From: Myxococcales bacterium
Lineage (GTDB): Bacteria; Myxococcota_A; Bradymonadia; Bradymonadales; GCA-2716585
Direction: 5' to 3'
Assembly: GCA_002716585.1 (NCBI GenBank)
Contig: PBBL01000033.1
Span: forward strand, 1-62,477
Length of the DNA: 62,477 bases
Notes under the pieces: generated by a model
Told to the model about the DNA's origin: nothing
What the model saw: the letters and a program-made list of their open reading frames with translations, nothing else
Databases searched by the model: none
Shown: positions 54,977 to 62,477 of the stretch, in pieces
Numbering within the stretch: the stretch's first letter is position 1
Layout: the number at the start of each line of letters is the position of its first letter
Position numbers and translations under genes: made by a program

Positions 54977-55549
54977 TCAGAACGGGTGACGCCCCAGGAA
55001 GTTCCCCGGCGGGTCGTAGTTGCACACCCACACCTGGGAGCGATCCTCGCACACCGCCCGCGCGCAGCCGACGCGCTGCGTCTCGCTCCACACCACCTGG
55101 GTGTAGTGCCCACACACCTTGCCCGCCGCGCACGTGTGCTTCGCCGCGTCGTAGAAGGAGGACTCGCTCGCCCAGCTGAGCACGACCTTCTCCGCGGAGG
55201 TCACCTTCACCTCGCGGCGACCGTCCGAGAACATCACCGGGCTCCCCCAGTAGAGGTTCTCCCCGTACTTCTGGGCGAACTCGCCCTTCCGAGGCCGGTG
55301 CTTCAGGTCGCACCCGCGCCGCTTCAGCTCCTCAGCCCACTCCTGGGCGAACGCGGCCAGCTTCGGCTCCCACACCAGCGGCGGCGCCTTGACCATCGCC
55401 CGGACGCGGTTGTGCGTCGCCACCAGCTCGGCCGTCGCCTCCTCGCTCAGCCGCTCGATCCCCGACGAGTCCGCCGACGCGCGCGAGCAGCCCCCGCAGC
55501 CCCACACCAGCAGCGCCGCCACACCGATCCACCCCATCCACCTCGTCAT
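54977..55549 (-). CDS. CAP-domain (SCP/PR-1) secreted protein
   Basis: This 190-residue protein has a signal peptide (WIGVAALLVWGCGGC) and the CAP fold. The family motifs are THNRVRAMV, GENLYWGSP, AEKVVLSWASESSFYD, HYTQVVWSETQRVGCA and VCNYDPPGNFLGRHPF. The conserved His and Glu of the cavity are kept, as are six Cys that suit disulfides. Bacterial CAP proteins are secreted or lipid-anchored; roles include lipid binding and protease-like activity, mostly unproved. The lipobox WGCGGC could anchor it. The start at 55549 has GGGAGG upstream. Confidence 0.88.
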   Translation of the reverse strand: MTRWMGWIGVAALLVWGCGGCSRASADSSGIERLSEEATAELVATHNRVRAMVKAPPLVWEPKLAAFAQEWAEELKRRGCDLKHRPRKGEFAQKYGENLYWGSPVMFSDGRREVKVTSAEKVVLSWASESSFYDAAKHTCAAGKVCGHYTQVVWSETQRVGCARAVCEDRSQVWVCNYDPPGNFLGRHPF

Positions 55550-55704
55550 ACACACCTCCCACCGCATCGCCAGCTCCTGAAGCAGAACGCCCGCGCGCTC
55601 CTCAGGCTTCCCCCCCTTGACCTCCCGAGGCCAATACACTTTGATGACGCCGCAACCGCCACCCCTCGGCGCCCCCACAGGCGCCACCACCCAGGGAGCA
55701 GCCC

Positions 55705-57042
55705 ATGAGCCACGAACTCCTCTCCATGCCGGTCCAGCGCTTCGTCGGCCTCCTCACACAGGAGGGCGTGCACCGCGCTCACCTCGTCTACGATCGCGAC
55801 CAGGAGCGGGTCACCGCCTCCCACCCCTTGCTGGAGCCGTTGGCGCGGTTCATCGGCGAGGACACCCGCGACTTCATGGAGCACGAGGGGGTCTTCCTCC
55901 AGGTCAGCCCGACCGGGGCGACGCTCCAGGGCGCCTTCGTCCACCGCACCTGCCGCGGGCAGGCCGCGGGCGGGGTCCGCTACTGGACCTACGAGACGGT
56001 CGAGGGCTACCTGCGCGACGGCCTCCGGCTCGCCAAGGGGATGACCCGCAAGAACGCGCTCGCCGGGCTCTGGTGGGGCGGCGGCAAGGGCGTCATCGCC
56101 CGCAACCCGTCGCTCCCGGTCGATGACCCGGAGACCCGCGCCCACATCTACCGCGAGTACGGCGAGTTCCTGACGGCGCTGCGCGGCTGCTACGTGACCG
56201 CCGAGGACGTCGGCACCAGCGTCGCCGACATGGCCCAGGTCCACGCCGCGACCCGCTTCACCACCTGCATCCCCCCCGCGCTCGGCGGCAGCGGCAACCC
56301 GAGCGTCCCCACCGCCCGAGGCGTCGTCTGCGGCATGGAGGCCGCCATCGACTTCCTCAACGCGGGCGACACCCTGCGCGGCAAGACCGTCGCCGTGCAG
56401 GGCATGGGGCACGTCGGCGAACCCCTGATCGGCTTCCTCCTCGACAAGGGCGTGGCGCGCGTCTTCGCCTGGGACATCAGCCCCGACCTCGTCCACGCCG
56501 TCACCCAGCGCGTCAACGACACTCGCCTGGAGGCCCGCGTCATCGCGCCCAACGACGACTCGGGGATGGCCGCCGACTGCGACATCCTCGCCCCGTGCGC
56601 CACCGGCGCCGTCCTCAACCCCCGCACCATCCCGCGGCTCAAGGCCCGCGTCGTCTGCGGCGCGGCCAACAACCAGCTCGAAGACGCCGCCCGCGACGAT
56701 CGCCTCCTCCTGGAGCGCGACATCCTCTACGTCCCCGACTTCCTGACCAACCGCATGGGCATCGTGACCTGCGCCGACGAGCAGAGCGGCTACCTCAGCC
56801 CCGACCCGCTCATCGAGCGTCACCTCGGCCGCGACTGGGATCACTCCATCTTCCGCACCACCCAGCGCATCCTGCACCACGCGAAGACCGAGGCGCGCAC
56901 CCCCGCGCAGGTCGCCATGGACCTCGCCGACACCCTCTCCGTCGAAGCGCACCCCATCTTCGGCCACCGCGGCCAGGGCATCATCGACGGCCTCGTCCGC
57001 GATCGTTGGTTTGATCACTCCCCCGCGACGCCGTCTCCATGA
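55705..57042 (+). CDS. Glu/Leu/Phe/Val-type dehydrogenase
   Basis: This 445-residue enzyme has the catalytic region LAKGMTRKNALAGLWWGGGKGVI (with the catalytic Lys in the G-G-G-K-G motif), VTAEDVGTSVADM, PTARGVVCGMEAAIDFL and the NAD fold GKTVAVQGMGHVGEPLIGFLLDKG. The features match the leucine/amino-acid dehydrogenase branch, which deaminates branched or aromatic amino acids with NAD+, more than glutamate dehydrogenase proper. The N-terminal region before residue 85 is unusual (FVHRTCRGQAAGGVRYW). Its last 62 bp overlap the 3' end of the kinase-hydrolase gene on the other strand. Confidence 0.85.
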   Translation: MSHELLSMPVQRFVGLLTQEGVHRAHLVYDRDQERVTASHPLLEPLARFIGEDTRDFMEHEGVFLQVSPTGATLQGAFVHRTCRGQAAGGVRYWTYETVEGYLRDGLRLAKGMTRKNALAGLWWGGGKGVIARNPSLPVDDPETRAHIYREYGEFLTALRGCYVTAEDVGTSVADMAQVHAATRFTTCIPPALGGSGNPSVPTARGVVCGMEAAIDFLNAGDTLRGKTVAVQGMGHVGEPLIGFLLDKGVARVFAWDISPDLVHAVTQRVNDTRLEARVIAPNDDSGMAADCDILAPCATGAVLNPRTIPRLKARVVCGAANNQLEDAARDDRLLLERDILYVPDFLTNRMGIVTCADEQSGYLSPDPLIERHLGRDWDHSIFRTTQRILHHAKTEARTPAQVAMDLADTLSVEAHPIFGHRGQGIIDGLVRDRWFDHSPATPSP

Positions 57043-58972
57043 ACGCGCGCAGCGCCTGTGCATGCGCCGCCGCCCCCATCTGACCGATCAGGTTGTCGTG
57101 CTCCGCACCTGGCACGACCCGGAGGCTCTTGAAGGTCTTCCCCACCGTGTAGAGCCGGCGACTGTGCTCCGCTGGGATGAACCCGTCCTCCTCGCCGTGC
57201 AGCAACAACACCGGCGCCCGGGTCTGCCGCAGCGCCTGGGCCGTGTCAAAGCGGTGCCGCAGCAGCACGTGCGCGGGCAGCCCGAAGACCAGCTCATCCA
57301 CCCGCGCCGCCAGGCTGACCGGGGCGCCCTCCAGGATCAGCCCGCTGACCGGGCGCTGGAGCGTCACCTCCACCGCCACCGCACCGCCCAGCCCGTGCCC
57401 GTACACGTAGAGGCGCTTCCCCCCCGAGCGGGCCATGACGGTCATCATGTCAAACGCCCGCACGCTGTCCGCGACGAGCCCGTCGAAGTCCGTCGTCTCC
57501 CCCTCGCTCCCCCCGTAGCCGCGCTGGGCGATCACCATGACGTTGAGCCCGGAGTCCCGCAGGTGCTGCAACCGCAGCGCCTGGCGCTCGGGTGACGTGT
57601 GCAGATCGTGGATGACCAGCACCGTCCCCACGATCCCCTGCTTGCGCGCCGCGCCGTAATACCCGACCAGCCGCGTGTCGATGGACGAGGTGATCCCCCG
57701 CTGGACCCAGCCCCGCCGCTCCATGTCGGTGATGATGTTCGGCTCCAGCTCCGGGGGGCGAAACAGCAGGTACCCCTGGCCGAACCAGAGCCCGCCCACC
57801 AACAGCAGCAGCCCCACGAACAACCCCGTCGTCACCTTGAGCGCCGCCGCCATCCGCTCCTTCGGGCTCTTTCTGGGCTTCTGGCGGTACAGCGGCTCCG
57901 TCCGCGTCACGTCCTGGCCTCGGCGACCGGCGGCGGAGACCACGCCCGCGACAAACCCATCGCCTTGAGGCGTCCGCGGCTCCTCGCGGTCGGTCGGCCC
58001 GGTGGGCTTCGGCTCGGTCGGCTGGAACGTGCGCGCGTCCCGCTCCTTGCGCCCCAGGCCCCGAGGCGCCGACGGGAGCCCGGCCGTCATCGCCGCGACG
58101 TCCCCCTCGCGCTTCCACCGCACGACCGCCGCGTCCAACCCCACCAGGAACTGCTCGGCGGTCTCATACCGCTTGCTGATCTCCTTGGCCGTCGCCCGCG
58201 CGAGGACGTCGCGGAACGCCTCGGGGACGTCCGGGTCCAGCGGGTCGATGATCGGATCCGCGTCGAGCTGCCGCAGCAGCAGCGCCTGGATCGTCTTCCC
58301 CGGCACCGCGACCTTGCCCGTCAGCAGCTCGTAGAACACCAGCCCGGCGCTGTACAGATCCGTCGCCTGGCTGACCGCGTGCGCGTCCACCTGCTCAGGC
58401 GCCATGTAGCGCGGGGTGCCCAGCAGCTGACCGTGCCCGGTCAGCTGCCCCGACAGATCGGGACCCAGCGACTGCGCGTCGTCGGTCTGCTTGGCGATCC
58501 CGAAGTCGGTCACCTTGACCAGCTCCTCACCGCTCCGCCCCTCCGTGACGATGATGTTCCCCGGCTTGATGTCCCGGTGCAGCACCCCCTTGCGGTGCGC
58601 CTCGCGGAGCGCCAGGATCACCTGACGGATCAGCGCCGCGGCGCGCTCCACCTCAAACGCCCCCTCGCGCATGAGGTGCTCCAGGTCCTGCCCCCGCACG
58701 TACTCCATCGCCAGGTAGGGGCCCCACTTCGGGAACTCACCGTACTCGAACACCTTCACCACGTGCGGGCTCCTGACGGTCGCCCACAGCTCCGCGGCGC
58801 GAACAAAGCGCGTACGACTCAGCGCCGCCTCCGGCGGCAGCGACGCGATCTTGAGCGCGACCTCGCGGCGGCTCTCCACGTCATACGCCCGATACACGAT
58901 GGCGCTCGCCCCTCGCCCAAGGGTTGAACGCAGCTCGTAGGGGCCGAGGACGACCTCATCTTCGCTCGACAT
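56981..58972 (-). CDS. Ser/Thr protein kinase fused to an alpha/beta-hydrolase domain lacking its nucleophile
   Basis: This 663-residue protein starts with a full kinase: GRGASA (19-24), VALKI Lys41, HRDIKPGN (132-139), DFG in VTDFGIAK and TPRYMAPEQ. A linker with basic/proline-rich stretches leads to one membrane helix (TTGLFVGLLLLVGGLWFGQGY, roughly residues 380-400), so the second half should be periplasmic. That half is a BEM46/Abhd-like alpha/beta hydrolase (VLVIHDLHTSPERQA, AQRGYGGSEG). Its nucleophile elbow reads YGHGLGG instead of GHSLGG (codon GGG), while the Asp (GEEDGFIP) and His (PGAEHDN) remain. It is probably a binding or sensing domain. Site GGAGAGG about 7 nt before the ATG. 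Confidence 0.88.
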   Translation of the reverse strand: MSSEDEVVLGPYELRSTLGRGASAIVYRAYDVESRREVALKIASLPPEAALSRTRFVRAAELWATVRSPHVVKVFEYGEFPKWGPYLAMEYVRGQDLEHLMREGAFEVERAAALIRQVILALREAHRKGVLHRDIKPGNIIVTEGRSGEELVKVTDFGIAKQTDDAQSLGPDLSGQLTGHGQLLGTPRYMAPEQVDAHAVSQATDLYSAGLVFYELLTGKVAVPGKTIQALLLRQLDADPIIDPLDPDVPEAFRDVLARATAKEISKRYETAEQFLVGLDAAVVRWKREGDVAAMTAGLPSAPRGLGRKERDARTFQPTEPKPTGPTDREEPRTPQGDGFVAGVVSAAGRRGQDVTRTEPLYRQKPRKSPKERMAAALKVTTGLFVGLLLLVGGLWFGQGYLLFRPPELEPNIITDMERRGWVQRGITSSIDTRLVGYYGAARKQGIVGTVLVIHDLHTSPERQALRLQHLRDSGLNVMVIAQRGYGGSEGETTDFDGLVADSVRAFDMMTVMARSGGKRLYVYGHGLGGAVAVEVTLQRPVSGLILEGAPVSLAARVDELVFGLPAHVLLRHRFDTAQALRQTRAPVLLLHGEEDGFIPAEHSRRLYTVGKTFKSLRVVPGAEHDNLIGQMGAAAHAQALRAFMETASRGSDQTNDRGRGRR

Positions 58973-59061
58973 CGCAGCACCTCTCCAGGAGCACACACAG
59001 GCCACATCACCGCATCGTCGCACACCGCCCCTGAATCGCGCAAACCCCCCGCGGGCTCACC

Positions 59062-60360
59062 TCACGGCCGACACACGGCGAAGAACCGCAGCGCCGATGG
59101 GCTCCGCGACAGCGCCTGGCACGCGCTCCGACAGATCCCCGACCCGCTGCGCCCCGCGCAGCACGTGTTGAGCGCCTTGACCATCGGCAGCGCCCCCTCG
59201 ATCCCCGGGCCGCACCGCGCCGCGGCCCCCTGCGCCTCCACACATGCCAGCACCGCGCGATCCGCCTCCCCAGCGCCGACCCGCGCGCACGCCTCCACGC
59301 AGCCCCCGCACGACCCGTCGCCCAACCCAAGCGCCTTCAACGTCGGGCGCCACACATGGCGGAGCGTCCCGTTCTCCGCGGCGCAGTCCGCCATCATCTG
59401 ACACGCCGCCTGGCAGCCCGCCACCGGGCTCTCGCCGCACTCCACCTCAGGGACCCTCGGGACCGCGAAGGCCTCCCGCGAGCAGGTCACCCCGGCGGGC
59501 GGCGAGCCCCACTCCACCGACCCGGCGCTGCCTTTGGGGTGGGCGAGCAGCCGATCGATCATCCAACCATTCAGCCTCCACAACCAGGCGTGGCCCGCGT
59601 CGGCGCTGCAACGCATATGCTGAACGCCAGGCTGAGCGGCGTAGAACGACGACGCCAGCGCGGCCTGCTCCACGAACGAGAACCCGGACACCTTCACCGA
59701 CCCCACACGCCCCGACCACACGTCGCGCTCACCGCCCCAGGTCACCAACACCGCCAGCGGTGACAGCGGCGCGGGCGTCGCCGGAGCGGTCAGCGACATC
59801 ACCCCCGAGGCCACGACCCCACCCGCGAACACCTCCGAGCGCCGCTGGAGCACCGCGTTTGTCATCATCCCACCCGCCGAGTGCCCACCCACGTAGCGCC
59901 TCCGCGGGTCCACCTCCAGGTGCTCCCCCAGACACGCCAGGAGGCGATCGAAGAACGCCAGATCCCGGTTCGGCGCGGCCGCCTCCGACGGCATCCGCAT
60001 CGCGTCCCACACCGGCCACACCGTCCCGTTGCCCACCGCCTGAGGCGCCACCACGATGAACCCGCGCTCCACAAAGTCGCGCAGCCGCGCGCGCCGCGCG
60101 AACGCCTCACCGGTCTCGCGGGTCCCATGGAGCGCCAGGAGCAGCGGCCGCGGCCCCGACGCCTTGGGGAGCATCAGCCAGAACGACCTCGACTGCCCCA
60201 TCACCTCAAAGCCCCGATTCCAGCCCTCCTCAGGCGCCAGCTTCGCCCAGACCCCCGGGCACGCGGGCTCTTGAGCCGACGCCTCCCCCACCCAACCGAA
60301 GCACCCGATCAGGCTACAGATAATCGCCACCCTCGCCCACCTCACGCACACCGCCGCCAT
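59062..60360 (-). CDS. PHB-depolymerase/LpqC-like esterase with a Cys-rich C-terminal extension
   Basis: This 432-residue protein has a signal peptide (VAIICSLIGCFGWVGEASAQ), then an alpha/beta-hydrolase domain: LLLALHGTRETGEAF, FIVVAPQAVGNGTVW and the nucleophile elbow YVGGHSAGGMMT. The late DAGHAWLWRLNGWMIDRLL supplies the His. It resembles polyhydroxybutyrate depolymerases and feruloyl esterases (LpqC). After residue 290 a roughly 140-residue tail with 12 or more Cys (CQAACQMMADC, CGGCVEACARV, CCAGRSGSGICRSAC) has no recognised family. The start at 60360 has GGAGGGG upstream. Monocistronic. Confidence 0.82.
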   Translation of the reverse strand: MAAVCVRWARVAIICSLIGCFGWVGEASAQEPACPGVWAKLAPEEGWNRGFEVMGQSRSFWLMLPKASGPRPLLLALHGTRETGEAFARRARLRDFVERGFIVVAPQAVGNGTVWPVWDAMRMPSEAAAPNRDLAFFDRLLACLGEHLEVDPRRRYVGGHSAGGMMTNAVLQRRSEVFAGGVVASGVMSLTAPATPAPLSPLAVLVTWGGERDVWSGRVGSVKVSGFSFVEQAALASSFYAAQPGVQHMRCSADAGHAWLWRLNGWMIDRLLAHPKGSAGSVEWGSPPAGVTCSREAFAVPRVPEVECGESPVAGCQAACQMMADCAAENGTLRHVWRPTLKALGLGDGSCGGCVEACARVGAGEADRAVLACVEAQGAAARCGPGIEGALPMVKALNTCCAGRSGSGICRSACQALSRSPSALRFFAVCRP

Positions 60361-60490
60361 AAGCCCCTCCATCGAACCAACCCAGCCTCACAGCGCCTAT
60401 TACAACCGAGCGCGGCGCCGACCTTATGTCCTCCCACGTTCCATCGACCACACAACCCAGCCCTTGAAGGTCAGCCCAGCGCCCCCGGAC

Positions 60491-61378
60491 ATGACGACGA
60501 CTCCACGCCACGACCTGAACCGCGCGCTCGCCCGCCTGCGCGAGCGCGTCCATGGCCCACCGACGCTGCGCGCCTGGCTCGAAGTGTGCGCGCTCGCGCG
60601 CCGCGCTGGCCCCCTCGGGCTCGAATACGCCTCACAGCACCTGACGACCTGGCCCTCCCCCTGGGACACCGTCCCCGAAGGCGCCCGACTCCCCAACGCG
60701 GAGCTGCGCGGAGCGGAGCTGCACCAGATCAACCTCACCCGCGCCAGCCTCACCCGCGCCGACCTGAGCCTCGCGCAGCTCACCCGCGCCACGCTCGCCC
60801 ACGCCGAGCTGAGCCGCGCCGATCTGAGCCACGCGCAGCTCCACCACGCCAACCTCCGCAACGCCGATCTGCGCGGCGCCAACCTCACCGGGGCCACGCT
60901 CCTCAGCGCCGACCTGAGCCACGCGCGCCTCTCGGGCCCTCAGACGCGGCTCAACCGGGCGGATCTCACCGGGGCCACGCTCTTCAGCGCCAGCTTGCAT
61001 CGGGCGAGGTTGGTCGGCGCGACGCTCGCCCAAAGCGATCTTCGCCGCGCGACGTTGGTGATGACCGATCTGGATCAGACCGATCTCACCGGAGCCCGCC
61101 TTGAAGAGGCCAGCCTCCGCGCCGCCTACCTGCACCGCACCTGCCTGCGCGACGCCGATCTCCGCGAGGCCAACCTCGCCGCGGCCAACATCGACAGCGC
61201 CGACCTGCGCGGCGCAGACCTCACCGGGGCGCGCATGACCAGCTGCTCGCTCTACCGCTGCGATCTGCGAGGCGCTCGCATCAACGGAGTGCGCCTCGAC
61301 AGCTTGCGCTTCGACGCGCAGACCCGTTGGCCGGATGGGTTCAACCCGTCCGGTTACGGAGCCGTGCAGATCGGCTGA
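60491..61378 (+). CDS. Pentapeptide-repeat protein
   Basis: This 295-residue protein has a short helical start (RALARLRERVHGPPTLRAWL) then about 40 tandem A(D/N)LxX pentapeptides from about residue 75 to 280: ELRGAELHQINLTRASLTRA, SRADLSHAQLHHANL, ADLRGANLTGATL. Such runs form right-handed quadrilateral beta helices that mimic DNA or bind partners. Neighbours give no hint to the target. TGA at 61376-61378 is directly followed by the porin-like gene's stop on the other strand. The ATG at 60491 is my choice; a TTG at 60464 is possible. Confidence 0.9.
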   Translation: MTTTPRHDLNRALARLRERVHGPPTLRAWLEVCALARRAGPLGLEYASQHLTTWPSPWDTVPEGARLPNAELRGAELHQINLTRASLTRADLSLAQLTRATLAHAELSRADLSHAQLHHANLRNADLRGANLTGATLLSADLSHARLSGPQTRLNRADLTGATLFSASLHRARLVGATLAQSDLRRATLVMTDLDQTDLTGARLEEASLRAAYLHRTCLRDADLREANLAAANIDSADLRGADLTGARMTSCSLYRCDLRGARINGVRLDSLRFDAQTRWPDGFNPSGYGAVQIG

Positions 61379-62224
61379 TCAGAACCGAGGGCTGTAGCGC
61401 AGCTTGAGGCCGCTCCAGAAGGTGCCGTATTTTTCGAGGAAGTCGGTGGAGATTTCGGTGACGTCGTTGGTGACCGCGCCGTTGAACTGCCCGGAGACGG
61501 TCCAATCCGAGATGAAGTTGTAGGCCAGCTCGACCTGGAAGGAGAAGGCGTTGAAGTCTTCGACGTTGTCCCGGTAGTAGGTGCTGGCGCCGCCGGTCAG
61601 GTTCCCCCGCAGGTAGAACCCGAACCCCAGCCACCGCACCACGTCAAACCCGGCCTCGCCGTACACCCCGAGCATCCGATGGACCTCGCCGTACACGCGG
61701 GCGTAGGGGACGAACTGGATGTCCTGGTCGTCGTACACCACCCAGGTGAGGGTCCCGACCACCTCCTCTCGGATGTCGGTCGGGGTGTTCTCGGGTCGCA
61801 GGTAGGCGATCCCACCGAGGCGAAGCTCCATGTCCTTACGGAGCCAGTACCCATAGCCGCCGCCCAGGTCGAACTCATCGCGCGATCCCAGCTCGGCGTT
61901 GGTCTCGCGCTCATCCAGCGCGGTCCCAGCCCAGAGCCAGCCCCAGACAAAGCCGCGGCGCCCCACGAAGTAGTCGCTGTTGAGGTTCAGCTGGAGGGAG
62001 GGGATCTCCTCATCGGAGTACTGGAGGTTCCCCCGAAAAACGTAGGTCGTGTTCAGCGACACGACCGAGTCGATGCGAACCGGATCGGCGTTCTCCTGGA
62101 GGGTCCGCGCGGTCTGGGCCTGAGCCTCGCCGACGCCAAGGAGCCCCAACAGCAGCAACAGCCCCGCTCCCAACGAGAGCACAACCGGATTCGCGCCAAA
62201 CAAGCCACCGCGCCGGGTTGTCAT
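61379..62224 (-). CDS. Putative outer-membrane porin-like beta-barrel protein
   Basis: This 281-residue protein has a signal peptide (LSLGAGLLLLLGLLGVGEAQAQ) and then alternating strands: SVVSLNTTYVFRGNLQYSDE, SLQLNLNSDYFVGRRG, DLGGGYGYWLRKDMELRLGG, TLTWVVYDDQDIQFVPYARVYGE, FQVELAYNFISDW. It ends in RYSPRF, with a terminal Phe as in outer-membrane barrels. TYVFRGxxQ is the pattern of the TorF/conserved putative porin family. The ATG at 62224 is one of several near starts. It lies downstream of an rRNA operon terminator and shares no operon. Confidence 0.8.
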   Translation of the reverse strand: MTTRRGGLFGANPVVLSLGAGLLLLLGLLGVGEAQAQTARTLQENADPVRIDSVVSLNTTYVFRGNLQYSDEEIPSLQLNLNSDYFVGRRGFVWGWLWAGTALDERETNAELGSRDEFDLGGGYGYWLRKDMELRLGGIAYLRPENTPTDIREEVVGTLTWVVYDDQDIQFVPYARVYGEVHRMLGVYGEAGFDVVRWLGFGFYLRGNLTGGASTYYRDNVEDFNAFSFQVELAYNFISDWTVSGQFNGAVTNDVTEISTDFLEKYGTFWSGLKLRYSPRF

Positions 62225-62354
62225 GGTTCGACCTGGAAGGTTCATATGCAGCACCCGCTCGTTCTTCAGGGCGCCACCTCCAAAGCGAGGGGACGCCGGG
62301 CCAAAGGATCACAGATCCTCCTGTAGACATCAAACAGAAGACCCGAGCAAGGAA

Positions 62355-62405
62355 GTTCAAGCAAGAAAACAAGAAGGCGGTCCGCATAAGTGAACCGCCT
62401 TCTTG
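62355..62405 (-). terminator. rRNA operon terminator
   Basis: CAAGAAGGCGGT (62370-62381) pairs with ACCGCCTTCTTG (62394-62405), 12-nt loop. On the minus strand it is followed by TTTTCTTGC. It lies just behind the 5S rRNA 3' end. Confidence 0.85.
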
Positions 62406-62408
62406 AGG

Positions 62409-62477
62409 ATCCGGCGACGACCTACTTTCCCACGGCGTCTCCACCGCAGTATCATCGGCGCAAAGGAGCTTAACTTC
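62409..62477 (-). rRNA. rrf: 5S rRNA, 3' part (cut by window edge)
   Basis: The reverse complement reads GAAGTTAAGCTC, GCGCCGATGATACTGCGG, CCGTGGGAAAGTAGGTCGTCGCCGG, the standard 3' half of bacterial 5S rRNA. The 3' end is placed to within a few bases by the pairing that would close the stem. The 16S and 23S genes should lie to the right, outside the window. Confidence 0.93.

Overview
The window is very G+C-rich bacterial chromosomal DNA and most likely comes from a Myxococcota (deltaproteobacterial-lineage) genome. This rests on gene content, not on a database match. It carries three eukaryote-like Ser/Thr kinase or pseudokinase fusions, an FHA protein, many lipoproteins built from lamin-tail, MopE-type (CNGxDDNCDG) and Ig-like repeats, an HTTM/gamma-carboxylase-like pair, and fatty-acid/CoA enzymes. 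The right edge cuts into the 3' end of a 5S rRNA on the minus strand, so an rRNA operon lies just outside. One tRNA-Cys is present. I saw no CRISPR array, insertion sequence, integrase or phage gene.

Layout. 0-8.5 kb: a dehydrogenase and divergent LysR regulator, a lipoprotein, a PA0069-type radical SAM protein, an ABC-2 exporter pair, a split gamma-carboxylase-like pair (soluble domain plus HTTM), a coiled-coil lipoprotein and a DUF1328 mini-protein. 9-15.3 kb: a PPOX-fold stress protein, an AarF/UbiB kinase, and a three-gene operon headed by a four-repeat lamin-tail lipoprotein interrupted by one in-frame TAG. 15.7-20.4 kb: a zinc-ribbon/pseudokinase/PP2C fusion, tRNA-Cys and an FHA membrane protein, which look like a phospho-signalling group. 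20.3-27.7 kb: PAP2 phosphatase, CaiB-type CoA transferase, SCP2 protein, SPOR protein, NAD kinase, a GH113-like lipoprotein and GpmI. 27.7-28.1 kb: a self-contained small unit (promoter, strong RBS, 39-codon ORF, hairpins, terminator) matching nothing I recognise. 28-32.4 kb: GT2, alkaline-phosphatase-superfamily and GT39 membrane proteins, probably surface glycan modification. 32.5-43.1 kb: an orphan GspF/PilC-like protein, a double zinc-finger protein, a HEAT-ClpB-like ATPase, a CheY-like regulator, a nitroreductase, HrpB helicase and a MopE-like lipoprotein also interrupted by one in-frame TAG. 43.3-51.5 kb: a possible 35-codon ORF, HemW, acyl-CoA dehydrogenase, a NarL-type regulator, a seven-Ig-repeat lipoprotein and a DUF368 transporter. 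51.5-62.5 kb: a kinase fused to an FGE-like domain, lipoproteins, a CAP-domain protein, Glu/Leu-type dehydrogenase, a kinase fused to a hydrolase domain that has lost its nucleophile, a PHB-depolymerase-like esterase with a Cys-rich tail, a pentapeptide-repeat protein, an outer-membrane protein and 5S rRNA.

How it fits together. Most of the coding capacity serves the cell envelope and signalling: phosphorylation proteins that can write (kinases), erase (PP2C) and read (FHA), several with catalytic residues replaced so that they look like sensors or scaffolds. About twenty genes carry a signal peptide, lipobox or membrane segments. Many promoters are readable as sigma-70-like -35/-10 pairs with 15-18 bp spacing, and convergent gene pairs are separated by long perfect hairpins. 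A nested-hairpin repeat of about 128 bp occurs twice, 54 kb apart, each time directly behind a gene's stop codon.
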